NCBI GenBank assembly: GCA_928724745.1
Contig: CAKMXJ010000015.1
Coordinates: 496,001 to 560,000 of the forward strand
DNA length: 64,000 bases
Reading direction: 5' to 3'
Source: Anthracocystis setariae
Lineage: Eukaryota > Basidiomycota > Ustilaginomycetes > Ustilaginales > Ustilaginaceae
Position numbers and translations under genes: made by a program. Each line of letters starts with the position of its first letter. Position 1 is the first letter of the stretch. Shown here in pieces: positions 41,053 through 49,855 of the stretch. Below the pieces are notes generated by a model, which was given only the letters and a program-made list of their open reading frames with translations, searched no databases and was not told the origin of the DNA.

Positions 41053-44000
41053 GGTTTCATTGTCGGTTTTTGGCATTGGATCCCGAGTGCGTCCCTGTTG
41101 GTCGTAATTTTATTCTTCTCGAGCGCCTTTGTCAGGATATCGGCCAATTGATCGTTTGTCGATACTGGTTTCACAGAGAGCACACCTGATTCCTGGTACT
41201 CTCGTGTGATGTGGTACTTGAGCCTAAAATGTTTAGTTCTGTTATGGAACTTCGGCTCTTTGCTGAGCTCGATTGCTGCTCTGTTGTCTACCATGAGGTC
41301 TGTCGGAGTTTTGATTTGCAGGCCGAGTTCAGACATTACCCATCGAGTCCATATGATCTCCTTACCGGCCTCTGCCATCGCGACGTATTCAGCGTATGTG
41401 GTGGAGTCCGTGATGATCGACTGGAGTTTCGATACCCAGCTGTACGGCATTGAAGCGACAGTGTTGACAATTCCAGATGTGGATCGCGATGTCTCAGTGT
41501 CCCCCGCGTGATCTGCATCGGTGAATGTGCGCAACCATTTTCCAAAGTCAACATTCGATGCTGAATGTTGGGAATCGAGTATGCGTCTGTACATTAGTCC
41601 GTGCGTGTTGGTTCCCTTGAGGTAACGGAGTAGGTGTTTCGCTTGGACCATGGCATTTGCATGTGGATGTGCGAGTTCTTGGCTGAGCTTTTGGATTGCG
41701 AAGGCGATGTCAGGCCTGGTGCAGGTAGCTATGTATAGCATCTGGCCGATGATGCTTCTGTACGTGGAGTGTTCTTGTGGGGGGAGTGGTTCCCCTCCTT
41801 TGAGGTCGCTGCTTGGATTAAGTGGTGTATGGACAATGTTTGCGGAGTCTAAGCCATATGTTGTGAGGAGGCGATTGATGTAGCTGGTCTGCGTAAGGTG
41901 GATCGTCTTCGAAGTCTGGTCGACTTGTATGCCAAGGATGTAATCCAGTAGTTCGCCGCCGGTCATTTTGAAGTGTTTTCGAAGCTCGGTCATGACACTG
42001 GAGGCTGAATCCTTGTTCTCAGCGAAGATAAGGATATCATCAACGTAGAGTGTTAAGATCACGCGACCAGTCTCAACATTCGATGCTGAATGTTTGATGT
42101 ACAGAGCCGAGTCATGCTTGCTCCTTGTGAATCCCATTCCTCGTAATGTGGAATCCGCCTTGTGATACCAAGTCCGCCCAGCTTGTTTGAGTCCGTAGAG
42201 TGACTTATTGAGTTTACAGACCGTTCCATCGGGTGATCCTCGCGGATGCTCTGGTGTTGGCGGCGGCCTCATGTAGAGGTCTTTGTCGATCTCGCCATTC
42301 AGGTATGCGGTCGAGACATCCATCTGGTAAATGCTCCATCCAACTTGTAAACTGATGATCATCAAGAGTCTTAGAGTGGAGATCTTGACTACTGGGGCGA
42401 AGGTTTCATCATAGTCGATGCCGTGTTTCTGGGCGAATCCTTGAGCCACGAGCCTTGCTTTGTACTTGTCGATCGATCCATCTGACTTTCTCTTAATCTT
42501 GAAGACCCATCGGCTACCGATGATATTGGATCCAGATGGTGGTTTAGTCATTGTCCATGTGTTGTTGTCTTTGTGTGACAGAAGTTCTTTATCGATTGCT
42601 TCTTTCCACAAGTTCCAGTCTGGTCTTCGATACGCTTGGGCGATTGTGCGAGGTTCATTATCGAGTTGGCCAACTGGATCGGTGGTCTCAACATCTGATA
42701 CCGAATGTTCCAACTCGTCGACGATTTCTCGTACCGCGTTGGCCTGGAGTCTTGGCGATCCCGGCGGTGACCCAGGAGGAGTCGCTATTCCTTGCGCGCG
42801 TTCTTCTGGGGTAAGGTAAGGCAAAGTATTGCGCTCAGGGATTTCGTTGAGGGTTGCGACATCTGTGTTGTTGGTGCGTGTTTCGGTGGGTGAGTCTCCA
42901 ACATTCAGTACTGGGTTGTCGTACTCGTCACTGGATGTTGGTAATCTTGCGTCTGATTCGCGAATCCCAGCGAAGGGAAATGAGGTCTCGTCGAAGGTGC
43001 AGTGAACCTGTGTCAGGTATTGACATTCGTCCTTATCGTATAGCTTGTAAGCCTTGGTTCCTGGTGTCACACCGAGGTATACGCAAGGCACAGCTCGATT
43101 GTCCAAAGTGGTTCGTTTTTCGGCGGGAATATGGGCAAAAGCTGCACATCCGAAGGTGCGTACCATAGTCAAGTCCGTAGGTCTACCATATAGCGCTTCG
43201 TATGGTGTCTTCATGCCGTTTCCTTTTGTTGGTAACCGATTGTTGAGGTATACAGCATGCAGGAGTGCGTCACCCCACATGGTGTCTGGGACGCTTGACT
43301 GAATCATGATGCAACGTACTATGTTGAAGAGCGTTCGATTCATTCTCTCCGCGACACCATTCTGCTCGGGAGCGAACGGTGATGTCCGTTCGTGCAGTAT
43401 GCCGTGTCGGCCAAGATAGTCTGCCATCTCGTTACTCGTGTACTCCCCTCCATTGTCAGTACGGAGTCGTTTCATCTGATTGCCAGTTTGCTTTTCCATG
43501 ACTGTCTTGTACTCTTGCAGGCATCCAAAGACTTCACTCTTGCGAGAAATGAGATAAACCATTGTGAATCGGGTACAATCGTCGATGAATGTGACTGCGA
43601 ACCGATGGCCTTGTGGAGTCTCATCTGGGATCGGACCCTTGACGTCGGAGTGTACAAGCTGAAGTGGGGTGTCAACACTCAGTACTGAGTGTTGGAAAGG
43701 CAGCTTGGATGATTTACCCACTTCGCAGGTTTCGCACTTGGATTGTGACTTTCGCGTGTCGATAGTCATTCCGGGGACTGATTTGGCAATCTCTTCAAGG
43801 CGTTGTTTTCCTGGATGTCCGAGGCGTTTGTGCCAGTCGTCGGCCTTGGTGCTGTGATCAGCGGCAAGTCCGGCAAAGTCTATACCGACTTGGTCGACGT
43901 ATGTGAGCGGTCCGATATGTACACCTCTGCAGGTGACTCTTCCGCTCCTAGTTTGGGCGATCGTTTGCTTGTCAGTCGTCGTAATTCTGACTTTCCTTCG

Positions 44001-45455
44001 CATGATTCCAGTCGATAGCAAATTGACGCTGAAAGATGGTATGTAGGCAACGTTGGTGAGGGTGATCCTATTGGTTAACCCGTTCCCTACGTTGACTTCC
44101 ATTTCTACAGTACCGAGTCCCTCGATCTTGACTGGGACATCGTTTGCAACCCAGATTGGTTTCATTGAGACGCCAATGTGAAGATCCGAGAAGAGATCTT
44201 TGTTACAGCAGATGTGTCTGCTCGCACCCGAGTCCATGAGCCACATCGTCGTTCGGGGATGTGTTGAGTCGGTAATTGAGTACGCGTTCTCATTATTGGG
44301 TCCCTGGACTCGGTTCTGAGTGTTTGACCCTGGATTATTGGATCCCCCGACTCGGTTCTGAATGTTTGACCCTGGCCGGTCTACCTTTGGGTTATTGCAG
44401 TTCCTTGACAAGTGCCCCTTTTGTTGGCAATTGTAACAAGTCATTTGTTCGATAGGGACCTTCTTCTTACTCTTGGACATTGGACGCTGAGTGTTCTTCT
44501 TTCCCTTCTTGTTCCCATCACTCGCGTAGTATGCCGAAGAGTTGTTCTTGTGTTTGCTTTCCAGTCCATGGTTGTTGAGTCCCAAGCGTAGTTCTTCACT
44601 CCTGAGCCTAGTGACGATGGAGTCGAGCTCGACTTTCTCGTCGATGGTCTGACTTGCGACAGTGAACATTTCGTTTTCGTTCCCAATCCTGTGTATGATC
44701 ATCTGTCCTTGTTCTCGGCGAGCTCGGTACGTTTCTTTGATCTGAGCCGCTATGTTCTCGTATTCCTTCCGTAGTCCTTTCATTAGGATACTGTACTTCT
44801 TGTGGAAGGTAATGGTATATCCAGCAAGCATGAGGTGATCTGCGAGTTGATTGATGCGACCGACGAAGCCGTCGATGGTTCGTCTGTCTTGCCTTAGGCT
44901 GTTGAATTCCGTCTCCATCTCTTCGAGCTGCCACTTCATGGATTTGGCAAATCGATCCTCGAGTGTCGTCCATATCTGGTGAGCGTCCTCGAGATCATTG
45001 ATGGTGTGCTTGATGTCGTTCGATAAGCTACTTCTGAGCATGCCGCATGCGGTCAGGTTTGCGTTCAGCCAATCTCCATATGTGATGTCGTCTTCTGATG
45101 GTCGGGGTAAAGTCCCTCTGACGATTTCGTACACCCGTATTCCCTTTTGCATCAATACATCGATACATTTATCTTTCCATGTGTAGTAGTCTTTGGCTTG
45201 TTCGAGTTTCGGTAGTCGCAGGTGGTTTTGCGATGCATTCGATTCCGTCATTGTGAACACAGATCCGGGTGTCGGCGAGTTGCGAGGGGTGTTGATATTC
45301 GTAGTTACGTTGGCGACACTCAGTAATGAGTTGTCGAATTCGTTAGTGTCTTGTGTGTCCCTGCTGATAGTTTCAGCGATCGAATCGAGGGGACGTGATC
45401 TTGAGCGAGTTCCTTGGTAGGTACCTTCAGAGTTTCCGTCAGGCGTTGGGCTCAT
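41040..45455 (-). CDS. copia Gag-Pol polyprotein
   Basis: Predicted 1471-aa uninterrupted polyprotein. Gag comes first with a CX2CX4HX4C zinc knuckle (CYNCQQKGHLSRNC, about residue 340). Next are protease (WLMDSGASRHIC, about 401), the integrase zinc-binding His and Cys pairs (about 545-580), and the integrase catalytic acids in HSDVKGP (about 600), RTDNGGEY (about 665) and PEQNGVAER (about 693). RT follows from about 985 with LVAQGFAQ and LYVDDILIF (about 1133), then RNase H (TDADHAGD about 1313, STTYAEYVA). The order PR-IN-RT-RH is diagnostic of copia. The start ATG lies within the primer-binding site. Short in-frame insertions reading HSxxxV coincide with palindromes. All catalytic motifs look intact. 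Confidence 0.95.
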   Translation of the reverse strand: MSPTPDGNSEGTYQGTRSRSRPLDSIAETISRDTQDTNEFDNSLLSVANVTTNINTPRNSPTPGSVFTMTESNASQNHLRLPKLEQAKDYYTWKDKCIDVLMQKGIRVYEIVRGTLPRPSEDDITYGDWLNANLTACGMLRSSLSNDIKHTINDLEDAHQIWTTLEDRFAKSMKWQLEEMETEFNSLRQDRRTIDGFVGRINQLADHLMLAGYTITFHKKYSILMKGLRKEYENIAAQIKETYRARREQGQMIIHRIGNENEMFTVASQTIDEKVELDSIVTRLRSEELRLGLNNHGLESKHKNNSSAYYASDGNKKGKKNTQRPMSKSKKKVPIEQMTCYNCQQKGHLSRNCNNPKVDRPGSNIQNRVGGSNNPGSNTQNRVQGPNNENAYSITDSTHPRTTMWLMDSGASRHICCNKDLFSDLHIGVSMKPIWVANDVPVKIEGLGTVEMEVNVGNGLTNRITLTNVAYIPSFSVNLLSTGIMRRKVRITTTDKQTIAQTRSGRVTCRGVHIGPLTYVDQVGIDFAGLAADHSTKADDWHKRLGHPGKQRLEEIAKSVPGMTIDTRKSQSKCETCEVGKSSKLPFQHSVLSVDTPLQLVHSDVKGPIPDETPQGHRFAVTFIDDCTRFTMVYLISRKSEVFGCLQEYKTVMEKQTGNQMKRLRTDNGGEYTSNEMADYLGRHGILHERTSPFAPEQNGVAERMNRTLFNIVRCIMIQSSVPDTMWGDALLHAVYLNNRLPTKGNGMKTPYEALYGRPTDLTMVRTFGCAAFAHIPAEKRTTLDNRAVPCVYLGVTPGTKAYKLYDKDECQYLTQVHCTFDETSFPFAGIRESDARLPTSSDEYDNPVLNVGDSPTETRTNNTDVATLNEIPERNTLPYLTPEERAQGIATPPGSPPGSPRLQANAVREIVDELEHSVSDVETTDPVGQLDNEPRTIAQAYRRPDWNLWKEAIDKELLSHKDNNTWTMTKPPSGSNIIGSRWVFKIKRKSDGSIDKYKARLVAQGFAQKHGIDYDETFAPVVKISTLRLLMIISLQVGWSIYQMDVSTAYLNGEIDKDLYMRPPPTPEHPRGSPDGTVCKLNKSLYGLKQAGRTWYHKADSTLRGMGFTRSKHDSALYIKHSASNVETGRVILTLYVDDILIFAENKDSASSVMTELRKHFKMTGGELLDYILGIQVDQTSKTIHLTQTSYINRLLTTYGLDSANIVHTPLNPSSDLKGGEPLPPQEHSTYRSIIGQMLYIATCTRPDIAFAIQKLSQELAHPHANAMVQAKHLLRYLKGTNTHGLMYRRILDSQHSASNVDFGKWLRTFTDADHAGDTETSRSTSGIVNTVASMPYSWVSKLQSIITDSTTYAEYVAMAEAGKEIIWTRWVMSELGLQIKTPTDLMVDNRAAIELSKEPKFHNRTKHFRLKYHITREYQESGVLSVKPVSTNDQLADILTKALEKNKITTNRDALGIQCQKPTMKPNTQ
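41549..41570. repeat. in-frame palindrome between RT and RNase H
   Basis: CAACATTC / GAATGTTG perfect arms around GATGCT. In the polyprotein frame it encodes QHSASNV, in the variable linker just before the RNase H motif TDADHAGD. Confidence 0.9.
42074..42095. repeat. in-frame palindrome just upstream of the RT YVDD block
   Basis: CAACATTC / GAATGTTT around GATGCT. It encodes KHSASNV in the loop preceding LYVDDIL. Confidence 0.88.
42689..42710. repeat. in-frame palindrome in the IN-RT linker
   Basis: CAACATCT / GAATGTTC around GATACC, a less perfect copy. It encodes EHSVSDV. Confidence 0.8.
42899..42940. repeat. split or duplicated palindrome in the IN-RT linker
   Basis: CAACATTCAGTACTGG at 42899 and CACTGGATGTTG ending at 42940 face each other across a 14-nt spacer, as if two copies overlapped or one was interrupted. 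Confidence 0.7.
43673..43694. repeat. perfect in-frame palindrome before the integrase core
   Basis: All 22 bases are self-complementary (arms CAACACTCAGT and ACTGAGTGTTG). It encodes QHSVLSV immediately before the first catalytic Asp block of integrase. Confidence 0.93.
44307..44375 (-). repeat. 42-bp tandem duplication in copia Gag
   Basis: The segment beginning GACTCGGTTCTGA at 44307 recurs at 44349 with one change in the part compared. The 42-nt period adds 14 residues (QNRV...NNPGSN repeat) and keeps the frame. Each repeat includes a degenerate half of the element palindrome. Confidence 0.8.
44475..44496. repeat. degenerate palindrome copy in Gag
   Basis: GGACATTG / GAGTGTTC around GACGCT. 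It is read in a different phase from the other coding copies (encodes NTQRPMS). Confidence 0.6.
45314..45335. repeat. in-frame palindrome near the Gag N-terminus
   Basis: CGACACTC / GAGTTGTC around AGTAAT, imperfect. It encodes DNSLLSV in the same phase as the copies in Pol. Confidence 0.75.
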
Positions 45456-45459
45456 AACC
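45448..45459 (-). promoter_or_regulatory. copia primer-binding site (half tRNA-iMet type)
   Basis: Directly after the 5' LTR, the element strand reads GGTTATGAGCCC, the exact complement of the initiator-tRNA anticodon stem-loop (GGGCUCAUAACC). Drosophila copia and yeast Ty5 prime from such an internal tRNA cleavage site. The gag-pol ATG (45455-45453) is inside it. Confidence 0.85.
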
Positions 45460-46401
45460 TATTAGATTCTAAAAGTCAATCGATGCGAAGTAGCTATCGC
45501 GGCGTTAGTTTATCCAATGTTAGATACGACTTACAACACTCGGTAATGGATGTTTGACATCCGATATCCTATTTCCTAAGTTGCGATCTTGGGAGAGTGT
45601 CGTGAGTCGTTAAGTCCGTGCTCGAACTATCACAGAGTTTGATGTCTGTGACTTAGTAATGCTAGGACAATATCGATATTGAACGGGGCGCAGCGGTTAG
45701 AAGCTTCGAAGGATTTGAACGAGGAATGTCAACATCCAGTATCGGATGTTGATGCTAGTCGTCAGATCTTATAAATCGATAAGTAAGGCAGTGATTCGAT
45801 GATCTATTCACTCTCTCGGGTTCTGGTCCCGAGTCTTATATACATGTGCCTTGACCCTAACTTGTACAGCGAAGGTGTCCCCATCTTCGCCATACATCCT
45901 ATGCGCTTCCTATAGTAACTATCCTGTCCTCCGTCTGTTTCCCCAGCACTCGTTATTGAGCGTTTCTCTTCATCGTGTGTGCCTTCATTCCGCTACTGAG
46001 TCTCGCATCTCGGTTATGATTGGTTCGGATCTTGTCCGCCCGTCCTTCTCTCCTCTTCCATGCTGGGCAGAAGGTTCCATTCGGGGCGGACCGGTTTGCC
46101 ATCCTTCCAATGCGGTCTTGCCATTCGGCGATGAGTGTGTGGGTTCGTAATTGAGGTTCGTGATTCGTCGAGTAGTCTCAACATTTAGTATCGAATGTTG
46201 AGACCCGTTGATGGACCAATGGGAGTACTGTCGGGTGTCGCGTGGGTACGGGAAAATGTCTAAATCCGCCCGGCGAACATTGAGACCGGCGTCTCGATAT
46301 TCGCCAATGCGTGTGCAACACTCATTACTGAGTGTTGTGTGCCGATATGTGATGTGCCCGATTGCGAGATGAAAAGCCGATTCGTAAAGTCGAATCCAAC
46401 A
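45460..46401 (-). repeat. copia 5' LTR
   Basis: 942 bp. It carries the same five palindromes as the other LTR, at 45534-45555, 45730-45751, 45944-45965, 46179-46200 and 46316-46337. Confidence 0.95.
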
Positions 46402-47435
46402 CCTGTGACTTCATCGTGCGCCTCCCCTCCGTCCGGTCCACCTTCGATCGGGACCTTCTTGATACCATTTTGGTCGTGACCGATACAGGTACACGGCGTA
46501 TCTACCTCCTGTCGGGCGCAGCCACTTGGTCGGCCGAAACCTGGAGTCTCCGGTTCGCAGAACGGCTTCTGCCTCATCTCGGCTGGCCGCAGAAAATTAT
46601 CAGCGACCGGGATTCACGCCTCACATCTCAATTCTGGCGTTCCCTCCACACTCAATATGGCTGCGAGCTCGTCTTTTCCACCGCGCATCATAAAAGCGAT
46701 GGTCAAAGCGAACGCGCCATCCAGTCAGTGGAAATGCTCCTCCGTGGGCTGTGTAATGCCTGGTCGGACGACTGGGCTGCCCATTTACCCCTAGTGGAGC
46801 TCCTGCTCGGCAACCGCGTCAACGCTTCCCTCAACGCGGCGCCTAACGACCTCCTCTACGGCCTCAAATTGCGAGATCCCTTCACGGCTCTTCAACCGGT
46901 CTCTGCGCTCGGCGATCTCACTCTTCCCGACCGTCGCATGGCGCTCAGGCAAGAGGCCCTCGACCATCTCGCTTCTGTACAGGCTTACATGAAGCAACGG
47001 TATGATCGTCTCCATTCTCCGCCCCCAAAGCTCCAAGTGGGCAACTGGGTTTGGCTTAACATCGGCGATGGATACGAAGTTCCCCGCAGCCAGCTGCCTC
47101 CAGACCGCCGTCTCGGCGTTCAACGTATCGGACCTTTTCCAATCAGCCGGGTGGTAAGTGACTTGGCATACGAGTTGACTCTTCCCTCCGACTCCCGTAT
47201 CCATCCAGTCGTTTCCATACAGCATTTGGAGCCATATGTCCCCTCCGGTAAGCCTCTCCTCTCCAACAAGATTGCAGTGATTCTCAAGGAACGTCACCTC
47301 AAGACTCGCGGCCACCAATTTCTCGTCCGCTATGACCACGCCGGTCGTGATCAATGGATCCCCGCTTCTGCCGTTACCGACTCTCTCGTTCTGGACGCCT
47401 GGCGCGCCCGGCAATCCCATTCTGCCTCTCCTTGA
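46402..47435 (+). pseudogene. gypsy Pol, 3' part (integrase core and chromodomain)
   Basis: Continuation of the gypsy integrase after the copia insertion. The frame is consistent with the first part once the insertion and one target copy are discounted. Catalytic residues are visible in VVTDTG, ISDRDSRLTSQFW and SDGQSERA (DDE). A GPFPISRVV block and a chromodomain-like end (LKTRGHQFLVRYDHAGRDQWIP) follow. There are no stops before 47435. It is cut off from its start, so non-functional here. Confidence 0.92.
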
Positions 47436-47586
47436 CCCCGGTTTCCCGTAGTCTCGCTTCAGGAATCGCTCTGCATCCGTGTTTCGTGGCCCGTTGTGTC
47501 GTGTTTCCCCGTTTCCCCGTTCGCTTTCGCATACTTCTGCATTCCCGATTTCTTCTTTTCTCTTTCTTCGCAGCGTAGCTGCTTCT

Positions 47587-47600
47587 TTTAGGGGGGGCAG
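47587..47600 (+). promoter_or_regulatory. gypsy polypurine tract
   Basis: TTTAGGGGGGGCAG lies immediately before the right LTR, the expected place for the plus-strand primer. Confidence 0.75.
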
Positions 47601-47796
47601 TGTCACGTGTGCACGTGACTAACGCTTAGTCAGCGTCTGCCAAGCACCTTATGTGGCTTGCCTCACCGCCCTCTCGTCGCTCCGCTCTTGCTTCGCTCCT
47701 AGTATATAGTCAAAGGTCTTCACCGGATCTCACCTTTCCCGGAACACACTACCTTTACTATTCACATACTGCATACAAGCTGTGCATCGTGTGACA
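47601..47796 (+). repeat. gypsy right LTR
   Basis: 196 bp, apparently identical to the left LTR at 33904. Confidence 0.95.
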
Positions 47797-48204
47797 CTGG
47801 AGGCAAGTTGGTCCTTTTCGATGGCTTTATTCACGGTATCTCGATTGTGGTGTCCCTGGTCGTATCAACGCGCAAGGCTTACTGTACATGCAATGAGTGG
47901 GATGAAGGTCCGCTGCACAGTCCCACTGGTCATCAGACGTTGTCAGTATCTCCGCCGGCCTACAGTACTGTTGAGATGCACCGATCAGCTGATTGAATGC
48001 ATCAGCACCCCAAATTCCAGGAGCTCAACCCATATCGTGTACGAAGTGATCGTACTTCCACGCTTACTCAACGACACCACGGTACTCGATCACATGTCCT
48101 CACTGCCACAACTTCAAATGAGAATAGGATGCTTTAGCGAGACCATTGCGCTTTAAGGCTACTGCCCATCACACTGCGATACGAGCATACGGAACATATT
48201 CATG
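47797..48204. other. displaced upstream region of array member 2
   Basis: Before the gypsy insertion this 408 bp joined directly to the sequence at 33903. It therefore formed the upstream promoter of member 2 and the 3' flank of member 3. No gene is seen. Confidence 0.6.
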
Positions 48205-48948
48205 CTACGAGTAAGGCAATGGAACAAAGTCGTCATTCCATCTGACCTCTGGAGGCATCGGCAAGCGACGAGGCGTGGCGTGCAAGTTGGCTTGGAGCAC
48301 TTTAGCATACTCGGTTGCGAGCGCTTCAGCAATCCGCATGGGAGCTTCTCCAGTGAGTGAAGCAAACACCCTCTCCTTCGGCGCCATCACCAAGTTCCTC
48401 ACCCTTTTCCCAAAACAATATGCGTTTCAGTACATCTATCTCTACCTATGAAACGAAAGGTCGACTTACTTTTGCACATGGCGAGTAGGGCCATAACCCC
48501 TTTGACTGTGCGTTTTTGACGTCGGTAGGGACGGATTTACTCGTCAGCATCTCATACTCGAATTGGGGTTGGATCGGAAGGGGAGAGACTTACCCTTTGG
48601 GCAGACTCTGAAAGCTGTTGAATGGGTCAGATTTCAAGAGGCAACGTTGTCGGCTTAGACATTGGCAACAGGACGAGGACCAGGCGTGGAAAGCGGCACG
48701 TACACTTCTGCCACAATATCTTCGCCACGATTCTGCAGCAAGTTCTGCCAAGGTTCGTCATGCCTGCTGGGGATCGAGTCGATGACTGAGAGTTTTCCGG
48801 GTAGAATTTGTCTTGTCTGTATGTAGTTCCAGAGCGATTTGGTCTCTTCGAACTGCGCCACGATGTCTGGCATCATTTGGGCAAGGACGTGAATTGAACC
48901 GAAACAGAGAACAAATGGGATAAAAAGAGAGCTGAAGTTGATCTTCAT
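48205..48948 (-). CDS. secreted protein, array member 3 (four exons)
   Basis: Candidate secreted effector, 166 aa. Exons (minus): 48948-48704, 48614-48594 (21 nt), 48505-48470 (36 nt), 48403-48205, all introns phase 2 (first donor GTACGT). The last acceptor (GGGAAAAG) is poor but keeps the family alignment. The signal peptide is MKINFSSLFIPFVLCFGSIHVLA. Module: VAQFEETKSLWNYI, QILPG, then EPWQNLLQNRGEDIV. Micro-exons encode FQSLPK and QRGYGPTRHVQ. Exon 4 includes RIAEALATEYAKVLQ. There is no cysteine after the signal peptide. A TATATAA element lies about 80 bp upstream. Confidence 0.74.
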
Positions 48949-49855
48949 TGTGGCGAAGGAACTCGGGGGAGGGAGGACTAACATCAGGATCCAGGATGGT
49001 GGACGAGACGCTTCTGTCCGCTGTCTTATATACCCTGAGAGATCCAATCACTTTTCGGCACACGGTGAGAGCACACATTCACCGATCCAAATGCAAGTTT
49101 GTTCGGCGTCAACCATTGTTGAGATCGTGGCCGTGAGAAAAGGTCAACACCGCTTTCTCACAGGTGGAATATCAGCCCTGTGAAGACGCAGATACAGTAC
49201 ATAGCGTGGAATGAAGACCGCTGTGTACAGCTGCGGCTGTCGTTGTGGCTTGAACAGCCGCGACGGTCAAATACCAGCTGCACTGTATCGATGGACTGAG
49301 AGAAATGAAGTCCACAACCTCATACCGCAACCTCGGAAATTGGCTTCGAGGCCAGAAGTTGACCGATATCAAGCAAACCAGGCGACGCCAAGCTTACCCT
49401 GAAACTTGTCAAGTATCATTTGAAGCTTGTTCTCCACATCGAAGCTGCTTGTAGCTCGGATGCACACCAGATCGACAGCAACATCCGTGTCGATCTCGTC
49501 TGACTGGCTTTGATCGGATGGTGCTGGGGAAGAGGTTGGATTGCGACTAGAACAGAGAGGCCTGAAGCTCGATAAATTTAGGCCCGGAAGCTTGATGAAG
49601 CTTGTGGGTCTCCGATTAAGGGCTCTGATGGAGGAAAAGGGGTCAACTATGCAGGGAGTGAGTAAAGAGCTAGGAAGATACGAGAGCTAGGTGGGTACCT
49701 GGCGATACGTGAAGAACAAGGTGATCGGACTATGACACATCTGTTTGATCGGAGATCACAGGAAAAGGGTGGCAGTGTCAGAGCAGGAGCTCTCGCCTTT
49801 TCGCGAATCACAGAAGAGCTTGATTCGCACAAGTCTATGACTCTCGTTGCGCTTC
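48949..49855. other. intergenic region between members 3 and 4
   Basis: Contains the promoter of member 3. A minus-strand stretch without stops runs from about 49690 to 49376 but lacks a usable start codon. It reads ...VDLVCIRATSSF then DVENKLQMILDKFQ before a GGTAAGC splice-donor-like site. It may be an exon of an unresolved gene or chance. Confidence 0.35.

Larger units (their letters stand above)
38141..46401 (-). mobile_element. Ty1/copia retrotransposon with extra ORF and palindrome family
   Basis: 8261-bp element in reverse orientation, bounded by two 942-bp LTRs (38141-39082 and 45460-46401) that look identical, with target duplication CCTGT (38136-38140 and 46402-46406). On its own strand the LTR starts TGTTGGATT and ends CTAATA. 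It has one long gag-pol frame with copia order (protease, integrase, RT, RNase H) and a second ORF between pol and the 3' LTR. The insertion lies within the gypsy integrase. Identical LTRs and an intact polyprotein indicate a very recent, possibly active copy. Confidence 0.97.
33904..47796 (+). mobile_element. Ty3/gypsy chromovirus retrotransposon, interrupted by a copia element
   Basis: Full-length element bounded by 196-bp LTRs (33904-34099 and 47601-47796) that look identical by eye, with a perfect 5-bp target duplication CTGGA (33899-33903 and 47797-47801). Gag, protease, reverse transcriptase, RNase H and integrase follow in gypsy order, and a chromodomain-like segment ends the integrase. 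Removing the copia insertion (38141-46401 plus one CCTGT) leaves about 5.6 kb. The element is now defective. Integrase is split, and an in-frame TGA lies at 38015-38017 just before the insertion. Confidence 0.97.
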
